Source: JBNGOQ01 sp050589645 (GTDB lineage: Bacteria; Bacteroidota; Bacteroidia; Flavobacteriales; Flavobacteriaceae). From it: DNA of 64,000 nt. The notes beneath the pieces are model-generated. The model made no database searches, was not told where the DNA came from, and saw only the letters and a program-made list of their open reading frames with translations. The position numbers and the translations under genes were made by a program. Of this stretch, positions 18,836 to 27,438 are shown in pieces. Numbering within the stretch: position 1 is the stretch's first letter; each line of letters starts with the position of its first letter. The stretch covers positions 248,001-312,000 of the forward strand of contig NZ_JBNGOQ010000001.1 in assembly GCF_050589645.1 (NCBI RefSeq), given 5' to 3'.

Positions 18836-18921
18836 AGGGCAAAACTGGCACACAAGATAAACAAGAAGGGAATACCAAGGCGGTTAAACAATGGGATATT
18901 TTATGAAAGAACCGTAGAATT

Positions 18922-20148
18922 TCAGAAATAGGTGGAAAGCCCAAAGATAAAGCCTCCGGTAACCGCTGGGGGATTGCCCAACAAATCGCGTTCTTCGGAA
19001 TGTCTATAGTTTAACCTTATCACGGTTTGCGGAGTGGGTCTAAAACTTATGGCGGGCATGATATTCCAAATATCCTGAGCTATGTTTCCACCGGTTTCAT
19101 CAAAGGACCCTACGTTCCAATCCACATATTCCAATCGTAGCGCCAAATTCACCACCGCCTTTTCCCAACCGAATATTTTCTTTTTTAGAATAGGCTGAAC
19201 AATGTCCATAAAGCCACCATGCTGCTTGTCCCCGAACTGTTGGGTAAAGGTATCCGGGACATCTACATCTATGAAGGTCCATTCCCCGGTAATAAATGTA
19301 TTAAGCCGCGGCAGTGTTGTATTAAAGTCGATCGCGAATACGTTCAATCTTCTTTTTTCGTCCAATACGATGCCGTCAGCCTCAAAGGTATTATAGGTTC
19401 CGCCCATATAGGAAAGCCCCACTTCCCCTATGGCATTGTTGCGCAATGCAATTTTCCCGGTAAAGAGGGTATTGCCTTCCTCGAACCGTTCCGCGTTTTC
19501 CTTGGAGGCGGGCAAAAAGGTCCGGTTTTCGGGATTGTCAATTATGGAATCGTCAAAACCTCCGGTGACATAGGCTTCATAGCCAAACATCCAAGCTTCG
19601 GAATGGTATTTTCCATAAAGCCCAAAACCAGGAGTGCTCCATGTTGCCGGTAACAACTGCGTTGCGGAGATGGGTCTATCGGTAAATTCCCATTTTGGCC
19701 CATCATGGTTCTGATTAAACGCCCCGATAGGATTAAGAATGATACCTCCCCTTAAATTGAGTAGGGGATGGAATTCCAAGTCCAAGGAAGCAAATTCAAT
19801 AGCTACTTCCCTGCCCCCTTCCTCGAATTCCACCTCTGTAAGGAATTTTAACCTTCTTGAAATCGTGGAAGCTACAAAAAGCGTAAGTCTTCTTGCTTGG
19901 AACTGATGCCCTTCGCTAACCCCATCGGTACCAAGTCGCTGCCAGTTTACTTCCATGTACCCACCAAGGGATACAGGTAACTTCCCAACATCCAAAAAAG
20001 GACGATTGTAGGGCGCATCCATGTTCAACGTTTGTTGCAAGGTGTCTACCGGCCTCCTTTTTAGGAGCGTACTGTCTATTTGACCAAAGGATAGGTGACC
20101 AAAAAAAAGGATACAAACAAATATTGGCGATACATCTCTTAAGCTCAT
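18922..20148 (-). CDS. Outer-membrane porin (OprP/OprO-like)
   Basis: The 408-residue protein has a signal peptide (about 1-22, ending SFGQ) and alternating beta-strand sequence of a phosphate-selective-porin-like barrel, ending in an aromatic residue (FGLSTYF). Its start overlaps the stop of the Rieske gene by ATGA, which signals translational coupling. It is the last gene of the di-heme protein/Rieske/porin operon, so it may admit the substrate or anion used by that redox pair. This is an inference, as porin specificity cannot be read by eye. Confidence 0.8.
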   Translation of the reverse strand: MSLRDVSPIFVCILFFGHLSFGQIDSTLLKRRPVDTLQQTLNMDAPYNRPFLDVGKLPVSLGGYMEVNWQRLGTDGVSEGHQFQARRLTLFVASTISRRLKFLTEVEFEEGGREVAIEFASLDLEFHPLLNLRGGIILNPIGAFNQNHDGPKWEFTDRPISATQLLPATWSTPGFGLYGKYHSEAWMFGYEAYVTGGFDDSIIDNPENRTFLPASKENAERFEEGNTLFTGKIALRNNAIGEVGLSYMGGTYNTFEADGIVLDEKRRLNVFAIDFNTTLPRLNTFITGEWTFIDVDVPDTFTQQFGDKQHGGFMDIVQPILKKKIFGWEKAVVNLALRLEYVDWNVGSFDETGGNIAQDIWNIMPAISFRPTPQTVIRLNYRHSEERDLLGNPPAVTGGFIFGLSTYF

Positions 20149-20585
20149 GTAAGCAGAATTTTTAGTTGGTCATTGGTTATTTTAACCGGGAAGGTCCTTA
20201 GATTCTCACTTGCCGGTCCGTTGGTCACATTTCCCTTATTGCCAAATTCACTTCCATGTGCCGGGCATTGTAGTTTGTCTCCGAAGACCTGAAGCTCGGT
20301 TCCTTGATGGGTGCAGCGCATCAACAAAGCCCTGTAATCGTTTTCGGTAAGGCGATAAACACAAATGGGATATTGCAATTTTTCATTTTGTACTATAAGG
20401 TAAGACCTATACCTTTTTTGATCGGTCTTTACGAGCTCGAATTCCGATAAGGGGATTAGCAAACCTTCATCCGATATGGGAATGTTCACCACTTTGGAAG
20501 CTGCGCACCCCTGTACCAAAAGCCCAAAGGCAGAAAACCCCAAACAGCCAATGGAACAAGTTTTGATAAATTCCTTTCTTTCCAT
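20145..20585 (-). CDS. Rieske [2Fe-2S] protein, membrane-anchored or lipid-modified
   Basis: The 146-residue protein has an N-terminal hydrophobic leader with a Cys suitable for lipidation (LLVQGCAAS, Cys27) and a C-terminal Rieske domain. The cluster ligands are in CTHQG and CPAHGS (about residues 89-110). It resembles small periplasmic Rieske proteins that act as electron carriers, not the Rieske subunit of a bc1 complex. It starts 2 bases after the di-heme gene's stop and overlaps the porin start, so all three are one operon. Confidence 0.88.
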   Translation of the reverse strand: MERKEFIKTCSIGCLGFSAFGLLVQGCAASKVVNIPISDEGLLIPLSEFELVKTDQKRYRSYLIVQNEKLQYPICVYRLTENDYRALLMRCTHQGTELQVFGDKLQCPAHGSEFGNKGNVTNGPASENLRTFPVKITNDQLKILLT

Positions 20586-20586
20586 T

Positions 20587-21792
20587 TTAAAGTGATTTTA
20601 AAAATCTGATCAAGGCTTCTTTTTCGGTTTCCGAGAGGTTTTCATATTGTTGTCTGCTATTGGCGGCTTCCCCCCCGTGCATCAGTATGGCCTCTTCAAT
20701 GCTGCGAGCCCTGCCGTCGTGCATTAGAAAAAATTGCTCTCCTTGCGAATTTGGAGAGAGCCCAAGGCCCCAGAGTGGTGGGGTTCTCCATTCAGACGTT
20801 TCTGCACTACCTTCGGTATACCCATCGTCCAGGTCGGGGCCCATATCGTGTAAAAGCAGGTCCGTATAGGGATGAAAGTTCACTTCGGAAAGCACTTGAA
20901 CAGGGGAGAACCCTGTTCTTAAAGTAGGTTTGTGACATGCGGCACAATTGATCTGCCCAAACAAATTCTGTCCCTGAACCACTTCGTCATCGTTTTGATC
21001 ACGCTGAATGGGCGCTTTTAGTGTCTGAAGATAGAAAACCACATCGTTGACCGTGTTTTGATCAACTTCGGGCTCTATTTCCTGTCCGGAAAAAACATCG
21101 ATTGGATTTTGGATCGAGGTAATACCGATATCCTGATTGTAGGCATTGATGGTTTGATGCAGTAAATTGTAGGCAGCGGCTTTTTTGCCAAATCGATGAA
21201 TGTATTTTCCATCTTGCGCAATGGCATTGGGGAACAGCGTTACAAAGGAGGGGGGTTCTATCCAATTGGGAACCCCTGAAATCCCGTCGTTGTCCTCGTC
21301 ATCCGGGTCTGCCATGGCAAGAATATCCTCATCAGAAACCAATTCCAAAAACCCAAGACCTGTAATGGCCGGAGGAGTGAAATTGGAAAAAGTGGCTCCG
21401 GGAGGAATATTTTCTGGTTCAAATCCGGGAATGGCCCTATTTTGCAGCTGTGGCCCCCCTTGATTTAGGAAGGCGTTTGCACCAGGTTCCGATTGACCAA
21501 AGCGAGTAAGCGTAGTAAAGGGATGGCCCTTGCCATCCCCAATGTGACAACTTGCACAACTGGTTGCCACAAATATGGGTCCCAATCCACTGTCAGAGGT
21601 AAACACCTCATCATTAAAGGCAATATCCCCATCCAAAAATTGTTTGGACTGGGCATTTGTAAGTCCCTCCAAGGGCCCATCGAGCAATTGGTCTTCCTCT
21701 GGGCCTTGCGGTTCAAGATGATCACAGGAAACCAGTAAAGTGAAAATACCTAGGACAAGACATAGAAAGGAAGCAAGCTCTTTTTTCATCAC
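20587..21792 (-). CDS. Di-heme c oxidoreductase-like lipoprotein (DUF1111 family)
   Basis: The 401-residue protein has a lipobox (LLVSC, Cys23) and two heme c sites, CASCH (79-83) and CAACH (283-287). The order and the motifs around them fit the di-heme oxidoreductase or thiol-oxidoreductase-like family (COG3488) related to MauG and di-heme peroxidases. The substrate is unknown. It is likely periplasmic, passing electrons to or from the Rieske protein encoded next. The gene diverges from a DtxR-type regulator across palindromes, so metal-responsive control is likely. Confidence 0.85.
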   Translation of the reverse strand: MMKKELASFLCLVLGIFTLLVSCDHLEPQGPEEDQLLDGPLEGLTNAQSKQFLDGDIAFNDEVFTSDSGLGPIFVATSCASCHIGDGKGHPFTTLTRFGQSEPGANAFLNQGGPQLQNRAIPGFEPENIPPGATFSNFTPPAITGLGFLELVSDEDILAMADPDDEDNDGISGVPNWIEPPSFVTLFPNAIAQDGKYIHRFGKKAAAYNLLHQTINAYNQDIGITSIQNPIDVFSGQEIEPEVDQNTVNDVVFYLQTLKAPIQRDQNDDEVVQGQNLFGQINCAACHKPTLRTGFSPVQVLSEVNFHPYTDLLLHDMGPDLDDGYTEGSAETSEWRTPPLWGLGLSPNSQGEQFFLMHDGRARSIEEAILMHGGEAANSRQQYENLSETEKEALIRFLKSL

Positions 21793-21796
21793 ACAA

Positions 21797-21835
21797 TTAG
21801 TATATACTAAAAATTAATTTTAGACAAAGCTAAAA
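21797..21835. promoter_or_regulatory. Candidate DtxR/MntR-type operators between divergent units
   Basis: Two inverted repeats lie in the 90-base divergent spacer. One is the perfect 14-bp palindrome TTAGTATATACTAA (21797-21810). The other is TTTTAG-ACAAAG-CTAAAA (21818-21835). The second resembles the TTTAG...CTAAA form of DtxR/MntR boxes. They sit 5 bases from the di-heme gene start and 48 bases from the regulator start, so one or both genes could be repressed by the metal-bound regulator. Confidence 0.6.
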
Positions 21836-21882
21836 ATTTGTTTTTACAAATAAAAATGTATTTTTGTGAAAATTTTATTTTA

Positions 21883-22542
21883 ATGACCCATTCCGAGGAA
21901 AATTACTTGAAAACCATCTTCCACTTGGGAAGGAATGGGAAGGGGCCCGTCTCCACCAATGCCATAGCGGAGCAGATGGAAACCAAGCCCTCTTCGGTAA
22001 CCGATATGGTAAAAAAATTATCGGATAAAGGACTGGTCAATTATAAAAAATATCAAGGGGTTTCCCTTACTCCCGTCGGAACCAAAACCGCATTGTCCAT
22101 AATAAGAAAGCATCGTCTTTGGGAGGTCTTTTTGGTAAAAAAGCTCCATTTTACTTGGGATGAGGTCCATGAAGTGGCCGAACAATTGGAGCATATCAAA
22201 AGCGAAAAGTTGATCGATCAACTCGATGAACTTTTGGAGTTCCCCAAATTTGACCCTCACGGAGATCCCATTCCCACTAAAAATGGGGAATTTACGGAAC
22301 CCAAAAAGCAATTGTTGAGCCAATTGCCCATTTCTTCTCAAGGGGTTTGTGTAGGCGTCAAGGATTCTTCCGCTACCTTTTTAAAGTTCCTGGATCGCAA
22401 CAAGATCGCCTTGGGCAATCTCATCGAGATTATGGACAAGGAGGAATTTGATGACTCCCTGCATATTAAAGTAGACGGGGAAAAAATGCATATTTCCCAT
22501 CAGATAGCTTCCAACTTATATGTAAAACCCAACGAATTATGA
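21883..22542 (+). CDS. DtxR/MntR-family metal-dependent repressor
   Basis: The 219-residue regulator has an N-terminal winged helix (MTHSEENYLKTIFHL; AIAEQMETKPSSVTDMVKKLSDKGLV), a metal-binding dimerisation domain (about 65-140, with HRLWEVFL and HDEVHEVAEQLEH-type His/Glu positions) and a C-terminal SH3/FeoA-like domain (about 150-219). I start it at the ATG at 21883; the longer frame adds a Phe/Ile-rich stretch unlike the family. Its stop overlaps the ZIP transporter start (ATGA), so regulator and transporter are co-expressed. Mn or Fe is the most likely ligand. Confidence 0.9.
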   Translation: MTHSEENYLKTIFHLGRNGKGPVSTNAIAEQMETKPSSVTDMVKKLSDKGLVNYKKYQGVSLTPVGTKTALSIIRKHRLWEVFLVKKLHFTWDEVHEVAEQLEHIKSEKLIDQLDELLEFPKFDPHGDPIPTKNGEFTEPKKQLLSQLPISSQGVCVGVKDSSATFLKFLDRNKIALGNLIEIMDKEEFDDSLHIKVDGEKMHISHQIASNLYVKPNEL

Positions 22543-23363
22543 TCGATCAAGTAATTGCGTATTTTGAATCTATAAACCCCATTCTTGCGGCATTTTATGC
22601 CACCCTGTTTACCTGGGGCCTTACCGCCGCCGGGGCAGCACTGGTATTTTTCTTCAAGAGCATGAACCGGGCAGTATTGGATGGCATGCTGGGCTTTACC
22701 GGCGGGGTCATGGTGGCGGCGAGTTTTTGGAGCCTTTTGGCCCCGGGCATAGAAATGAGTCCGGGCGAAGGTTTTGAGAAGGTGGTTCCAGCAGCTATTG
22801 GTTTTTTATTGGGCGCCATTTTCCTGTATGGCCTGGATAAGGTACTGCCCCACTTACATATCAATTTTAAGGAAAGTCAGAAGGAGGGGATAAAAACGCC
22901 TTGGCACAGAACTACACTGCTTACCTTGGCCATCACCTTGCACAACATTCCCGAAGGATTGGCGGTAGGGGTACTTTTTGGTGGCGTTGCGGCAGGTTTT
23001 GATGGGGCCACCATAGGCGGGGCCGTTGCCCTGGCCTTGGGAATTGGTCTTCAAAATTTCCCGGAGGGATTTGCTGTGGCCATGCCCTTGCGCAGGCAGG
23101 GCCTGAGCAGAAGAAAAAGTTTTATGTATGGCCAGGCCTCTGCTCTTGTAGAACCTATAGCGGCCGTATTGGGTGCCTGGGCCGTACTTACCTTTCAACC
23201 CATATTGCCCTATGCACTGTCCTTTGCTGCTGGGGCCATGATCTTTGTAGTGGTAGAGGAGGTTATCCCGGAGACTCAACAGGATAAGTATACGGATATC
23301 GCGACCATGGGCTTTATAGGTGGCTTTATCATCATGATGTCCCTGGATGTTGGCTTAGGGTAG
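22539..23363 (+). CDS. ZIP-family divalent metal transporter
   Basis: The 274-residue inner-membrane protein has about eight TM helices and imports Zn, Fe or Mn ions. The signature helices carry the metal ligands: HNIPEGLAVGV (about 129-139) and the paired QNFPEGFAVAMP (about 170-181), with an EE near EEVIPE. It overlaps the stop of the metal-dependent repressor by 4 bases, which points to metal homeostasis under that repressor. A cytoplasmic loop with few His residues is seen, so the selective ion is not clear. Confidence 0.92.
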   Translation: MIDQVIAYFESINPILAAFYATLFTWGLTAAGAALVFFFKSMNRAVLDGMLGFTGGVMVAASFWSLLAPGIEMSPGEGFEKVVPAAIGFLLGAIFLYGLDKVLPHLHINFKESQKEGIKTPWHRTTLLTLAITLHNIPEGLAVGVLFGGVAAGFDGATIGGAVALALGIGLQNFPEGFAVAMPLRRQGLSRRKSFMYGQASALVEPIAAVLGAWAVLTFQPILPYALSFAAGAMIFVVVEEVIPETQQDKYTDIATMGFIGGFIIMMSLDVGLG

Positions 23364-23426
23364 TCTTTTATTTCCCATTCCCAACCCCATTATTTGTACG
23401 TAGGAAAATCTGTGTGTACCTTAGCG

Positions 23427-23452
23427 AACCTTGGTGATCAACCAGGGTTTTT
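23427..23452 (+). terminator. Terminator after the ZIP transporter
   Basis: A 9-bp stem (AACCTTGGT with ACCAGGGTT, one G-T pair) and a GATCA loop are followed by a short T run. It lies 64 bases past the ZIP stop. The rest of the 207-base gap shows no gene. Confidence 0.5.
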
Positions 23453-23570
23453 GGCCATTGAAAAGAGCTTGAACCATTTTAGCAGCGCAGCATCCGGACC
23501 AAGACCATTTTAGTGGCTTTCCCCGGAAAGCAACAATACAAGGACAACCATAGCTCAATTATAAAATCAA

Positions 23571-24611
23571 ATGAAGAAAGTAGTAACGTTTGGGGAGATC
23601 ATGCTCCGGTTGGCACCTCCTGGATTTTTAAGGTTCTCACAGGCAAACAGTTTTGATGTAGTGTACGGCGGAGGCGAATCCAATGTGGCGGTTTCCCTGG
23701 CCAATTATGGAGTCCCTGTGGATTTTGTGACACGCCTGCCCGATAATGATATGGGTCAGTGTGCCCTTATGGAAATGAGGAAACAGGGCGTAAATACGCA
23801 AAACATCATTTTTGGAGGGGACCGATTGGGCATTTATTTCCTGGAGACCGGAGCGGTAAGTCGTGGAAGCAAGGTAGTGTACGATAGGGCACATTCCGCC
23901 ATGTCCGAAATTCAACCGGGAATGATCAATTGGCAAAAGATCTTTGAAGGGGCTACATGGTTCCATTGGACAGGGATTACCCCCGCTATTTCCCAAGGCG
24001 CCGCAGATACATGTTTGGAAGCGGTAAAAGTGGCCCGTTCCATGGGGATTACGATTTCGACCGACCTTAATTATCGTGCCAAATTATGGAAATATGGGGT
24101 GGAACCCGAAGCCATTATGACGGAACTTACCTCCTACTGCGATATCATTTTGGGAAATGAGGAAGATGCGGAAAAACACTTCGGGATCAAACCGGAGGGG
24201 CTGGATATTACCACCCAAGGGGAACACGTTAAGGCAGAGGCCTTTCTTTCGGTATGTCAGCAAATGATGAAGAAGTTTCCGAACGCAAAAAAAGTCATTA
24301 CTACCTTAAGAGGATCTATTTCTGCATCGCATAATACCTGGGCAGGTGTGCTTTACGATGGAAAGACCCTGTACAAATCACCGGAATACCAGATAACGGA
24401 CATTGTAGATCGCGTTGGCGGGGGAGATTCCTTTATGGGCGGATTAATATATGGCCTGCTGCACTATCCAAAAGATGATCAGCACGCCTTGAATTTCGCC
24501 GTTGCGGCTTCCTGTCTAAAGCATACCATAAAGGGCGATGCCAACTTGGTGACCGTTGCAGAGGTGGAGAAGTTGATGGGAGGGGATGCCTCAGGGAGAG
24601 TCGCGAGATAA
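23571..24611 (+). CDS. kdgK: 2-keto-3-deoxygluconate kinase (PfkB family)
   Basis: The 346-residue cytoplasmic kinase phosphorylates 2-keto-3-deoxygluconate with ATP to KDPG, in uronate, alginate or pectin breakdown. PfkB signatures are present: GGGESNVAVSLANYG near residues 31-45 and the C-terminal ATP/catalytic motif DRVGGGDSFMGGL (about 281-293, catalytic Asp in GGD). The KDPG aldolase gene follows after 17 bases on the same strand, which supports the KDG assignment over other PfkB sugars. Confidence 0.9.
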   Translation: MKKVVTFGEIMLRLAPPGFLRFSQANSFDVVYGGGESNVAVSLANYGVPVDFVTRLPDNDMGQCALMEMRKQGVNTQNIIFGGDRLGIYFLETGAVSRGSKVVYDRAHSAMSEIQPGMINWQKIFEGATWFHWTGITPAISQGAADTCLEAVKVARSMGITISTDLNYRAKLWKYGVEPEAIMTELTSYCDIILGNEEDAEKHFGIKPEGLDITTQGEHVKAEAFLSVCQQMMKKFPNAKKVITTLRGSISASHNTWAGVLYDGKTLYKSPEYQITDIVDRVGGGDSFMGGLIYGLLHYPKDDQHALNFAVAASCLKHTIKGDANLVTVAEVEKLMGGDASGRVAR

Positions 24612-24628
24612 CATTTAAAAATAAGCAC

Positions 24629-25297
24629 ATGGCACAGTATTCGAGAATTGAAGTAGCTACCCTGATGCGGGAAAGCGGTATGGTCCCTTTATTTTACCAT
24701 AGCGATATTGAACTGGGGAAAAAGGTGATCAAGGCTTGCTATAATGGTGGCGCCAGACTTATGGAATTTACGGCACGTGGTGATTTTGCCTATGAAGTAT
24801 TTCTAGCGCTGAACAAATACGCCCTAAAGGAATTGCCGGGAATGGTAATGGGCGTAGGCTCCATAACCGATGCGGCCGCGGCTTCCCTGTTCATGCAAAT
24901 GGGCGCTAATTTTATCGTAACACCATCGCTTCGCGAGGATATCGCTACGATTTGCAATCGGAGAAAAGTACTCTGGTCTCCGGGCTGTGGATCCCTTACC
25001 GAGATCAACAGGGCAGAGGAACTGGGTTGTGAGATTGTAAAGTTGTTCCCCGGGTCTACCTATGGGCCTGGATTTGTAAAGGCCGTTAAAGGACCGCAGC
25101 CTTGGACCAGCATCATGCCAACGGGTGGGGTGAGCACGGAAGCAAGCAACCTGAAAGCTTGGTTCGATGCCGGGGTCACTTGCGTGGGTATGGGATCCAA
25201 ACTGATCAGCAAGGAACTTTTGGCAAGCGAAGATTTTGCCGGACTGGAAGGCACGGTAAAGGACACCCTGGCCCTGATCAAAAAGCTTCGTACATAA
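24629..25297 (+). CDS. eda: KDPG aldolase / 4-hydroxy-2-oxoglutarate aldolase
   Basis: The 222-residue class I aldolase splits KDPG to pyruvate and glyceraldehyde-3-phosphate. Family features seen are MEFTARGDFAYEVF (Glu/Arg near 46-50), a GVGSITDAAAA segment, the phosphate/substrate loop IVTPSLRED, and the Schiff-base lysine in EIVKLFPGS (Lys at about 137). Placement directly after the KDG kinase makes a two-step pathway unit. No transporter or upstream dehydratase is in the same operon. Confidence 0.92.
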   Translation: MAQYSRIEVATLMRESGMVPLFYHSDIELGKKVIKACYNGGARLMEFTARGDFAYEVFLALNKYALKELPGMVMGVGSITDAAAASLFMQMGANFIVTPSLREDIATICNRRKVLWSPGCGSLTEINRAEELGCEIVKLFPGSTYGPGFVKAVKGPQPWTSIMPTGGVSTEASNLKAWFDAGVTCVGMGSKLISKELLASEDFAGLEGTVKDTLALIKKLRT

Positions 25298-25384
25298 TTG
25301 GCAGCAGCATTTAAAGATTAGCACTGGGCCAAATAGTCTTTTTGTTTTCTTGTTAGACTGTGGGCAATTATCTAAGTTTAGGGA

Positions 25385-27433
25385 ATGATTCAAAAATTAA
25401 GAACCATGCGACCTAAATTGTTACTTCTTGCCATACTCTTTTTCTTTTATGTTGGCCATACGCAAAAGACCCCTTTTGCCTATCTGGATGTTTTTGACCT
25501 CCAATATGTTTCAGATCCACAGATAGCCCCCGATGCCTCATGGATCGTGTACCGCAGAATGGGGTTCGATATCATGAAGGATAAGGCCGTAGGCCAGCTC
25601 TGGATGATTAGGCCAGACGGATCACAACATCAAAAACTAAGTTCCGGTGAAGCAGGGGAATCTGCTCCCAGATGGTCCCCCACCGGCGACCGATTGGCCT
25701 TTGTGAGCGCTACAGAGGAGGGGTCGGAGATTTACATGTACTGGGTGCGAACCGGAAAAATCGCAAAAATCACACAGTTGCCCTTTAGCCCCAGTTCCTT
25801 GAGCTGGTCGCCCAAAGGAGATCAACTCGCCTTTTCCATGAACGTGGAAAAAAAAGCGCCGGTTTTGGCCAAAATGCCCAAAAAACCCAAGGGGGCAAAA
25901 TGGGCCGAGGCACCGCGCATAACGGATAGGGTGTATCACGAAGCCGACGGCAGGGGATATATTAAACCGGGGTTCAATCATATATTTGTGGTTCCTGCAG
26001 ATGGAGGGGCGGCCCGGCAGATCAGTTCCGGGGATTACCATCACCGCGGCACACTGTCTTGGTCCCCGGACGGGAGCACCATCTATTTTTCCGCCAATCG
26101 CAGCGAAAATTGGGAATATGATTTTCGGAACAGCGAAATCTATTCGGTAAACATCAATACTGGGGAGATTAAGGAACTTACCCATAGGAATGGCCCGGAC
26201 TATGGTCCTGTAATATCCCCCAATGGCAGGCACATTGCCTATATCGGTTTTGAGGATAAGGTACAGGCCTATCAGGTACGCAAATTGCATGTTATGAACA
26301 TTGATGGAAGCGGGCAACGTGTCATTTCCGAAAGCCTGGACAGAGGGGTGTCCAATCTTATATGGGATGCCAAAAGTGCCGGACTTTATTTTTCCTATGA
26401 CGACAAGGGCAATAGCAAGATTGCACATATTTCGCTCGACGGACGGGTGAACAAACTGGCCGATGACATGGGAGGCACCTCCATAGGGCGCCCGTATGCG
26501 GGAGGTTCCTTCAGCAGTGCCAAGGACGGGACCATCGCCTTTACCAAAAGCAGGCCCAGCTATCCCGCCGAACTGGCGGTGGTGTCCGCAAAATCGAAAA
26601 ACACCTCAAAAATTACCTCCCTTAACGGAGCCCTGCTGAACTACAGGACCCTGGGCAAGGTAGAGGAAGTGTGGTACAAGTCTTCGGTGGATCAAAGGGA
26701 TATCCAGGGATGGGTGGTATATCCGCCCAACTATGATGCTGATAAAAAGTATCCTTTTCTGGTAGAGAACCACGGCGGCCCCATTTTAAATTATGGCGAT
26801 CGCTTTTCAGCAGAGATACAACTGTACGCCGCTGCGGGCTATATTGTTTTTTATCCCAACCCAAGAGGCAGCACCAGTTATGGCGAGGCCTTCGGAAACC
26901 TTTTGTTCAACAATTATCCCGGCGAGGACTATAACGACGTGATGGACGGGGTGGACCATTGTATTCAAAAGGGGATTGCCCATGAGGACCAGTTGTTCGT
27001 TACCGGGGGGAGTGCGGGCGGCATTATGTCTGCATGGATGATCGGGAAGAACAATAGGTTCGAGGCTGCTGTAGTGGCCAAACCGGTCATGAACTGGATC
27101 AGCAAGACCTTGGTGGCTGACAACTATTTTTATTATGCCAACCACCGGTATCCCGGACAACCTTGGGAAAATTTTGAGGGGTATTGGAAATTTTCACCCA
27201 TATCGCTTGTAGGCAATATTGAGACCCCTACCATGGTGATGGTGGGCATGAACGACCTAAGGACCCCACCGAGCGAGGCAAAGCAACTCTACCATGCCCT
27301 GAAACTCAGAAAGATTGAAACGGTCTTGGTAGAAATCCCAGGGGCAAGCCATGGTATTGCAAGTAAACCCAGCAACCTAATCAGTAAGGTGGCCCATACC
27401 CTGGCCTGGCTGGAGAAATATCGGCAACCGTAA
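25385..27433 (+). CDS. Secreted S9 (prolyl oligopeptidase) family peptidase
   Basis: The 682-residue serine peptidase has a signal peptide, an N-terminal beta-propeller of WD40-like/TolB-type repeats (about 40-400) and a C-terminal alpha/beta-hydrolase domain. The nucleophile lies in GGSAGG (Ser at about 543), the Asp in MNDLRTP (about 624) and the His in SHGI (about 657). This layout fits dipeptidyl or acylaminoacyl peptidases of the periplasm. The start could be 25385 or the Met at 25406 (MRPKLLLLAILFFF), which gives a more typical signal peptide. The AraC-type regulator begins 5 bases downstream. Confidence 0.9.
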   Translation: MIQKLRTMRPKLLLLAILFFFYVGHTQKTPFAYLDVFDLQYVSDPQIAPDASWIVYRRMGFDIMKDKAVGQLWMIRPDGSQHQKLSSGEAGESAPRWSPTGDRLAFVSATEEGSEIYMYWVRTGKIAKITQLPFSPSSLSWSPKGDQLAFSMNVEKKAPVLAKMPKKPKGAKWAEAPRITDRVYHEADGRGYIKPGFNHIFVVPADGGAARQISSGDYHHRGTLSWSPDGSTIYFSANRSENWEYDFRNSEIYSVNINTGEIKELTHRNGPDYGPVISPNGRHIAYIGFEDKVQAYQVRKLHVMNIDGSGQRVISESLDRGVSNLIWDAKSAGLYFSYDDKGNSKIAHISLDGRVNKLADDMGGTSIGRPYAGGSFSSAKDGTIAFTKSRPSYPAELAVVSAKSKNTSKITSLNGALLNYRTLGKVEEVWYKSSVDQRDIQGWVVYPPNYDADKKYPFLVENHGGPILNYGDRFSAEIQLYAAAGYIVFYPNPRGSTSYGEAFGNLLFNNYPGEDYNDVMDGVDHCIQKGIAHEDQLFVTGGSAGGIMSAWMIGKNNRFEAAVVAKPVMNWISKTLVADNYFYYANHRYPGQPWENFEGYWKFSPISLVGNIETPTMVMVGMNDLRTPPSEAKQLYHALKLRKIETVLVEIPGASHGIASKPSNLISKVAHTLAWLEKYRQP

Positions 27434-27438
27434 AAGAA

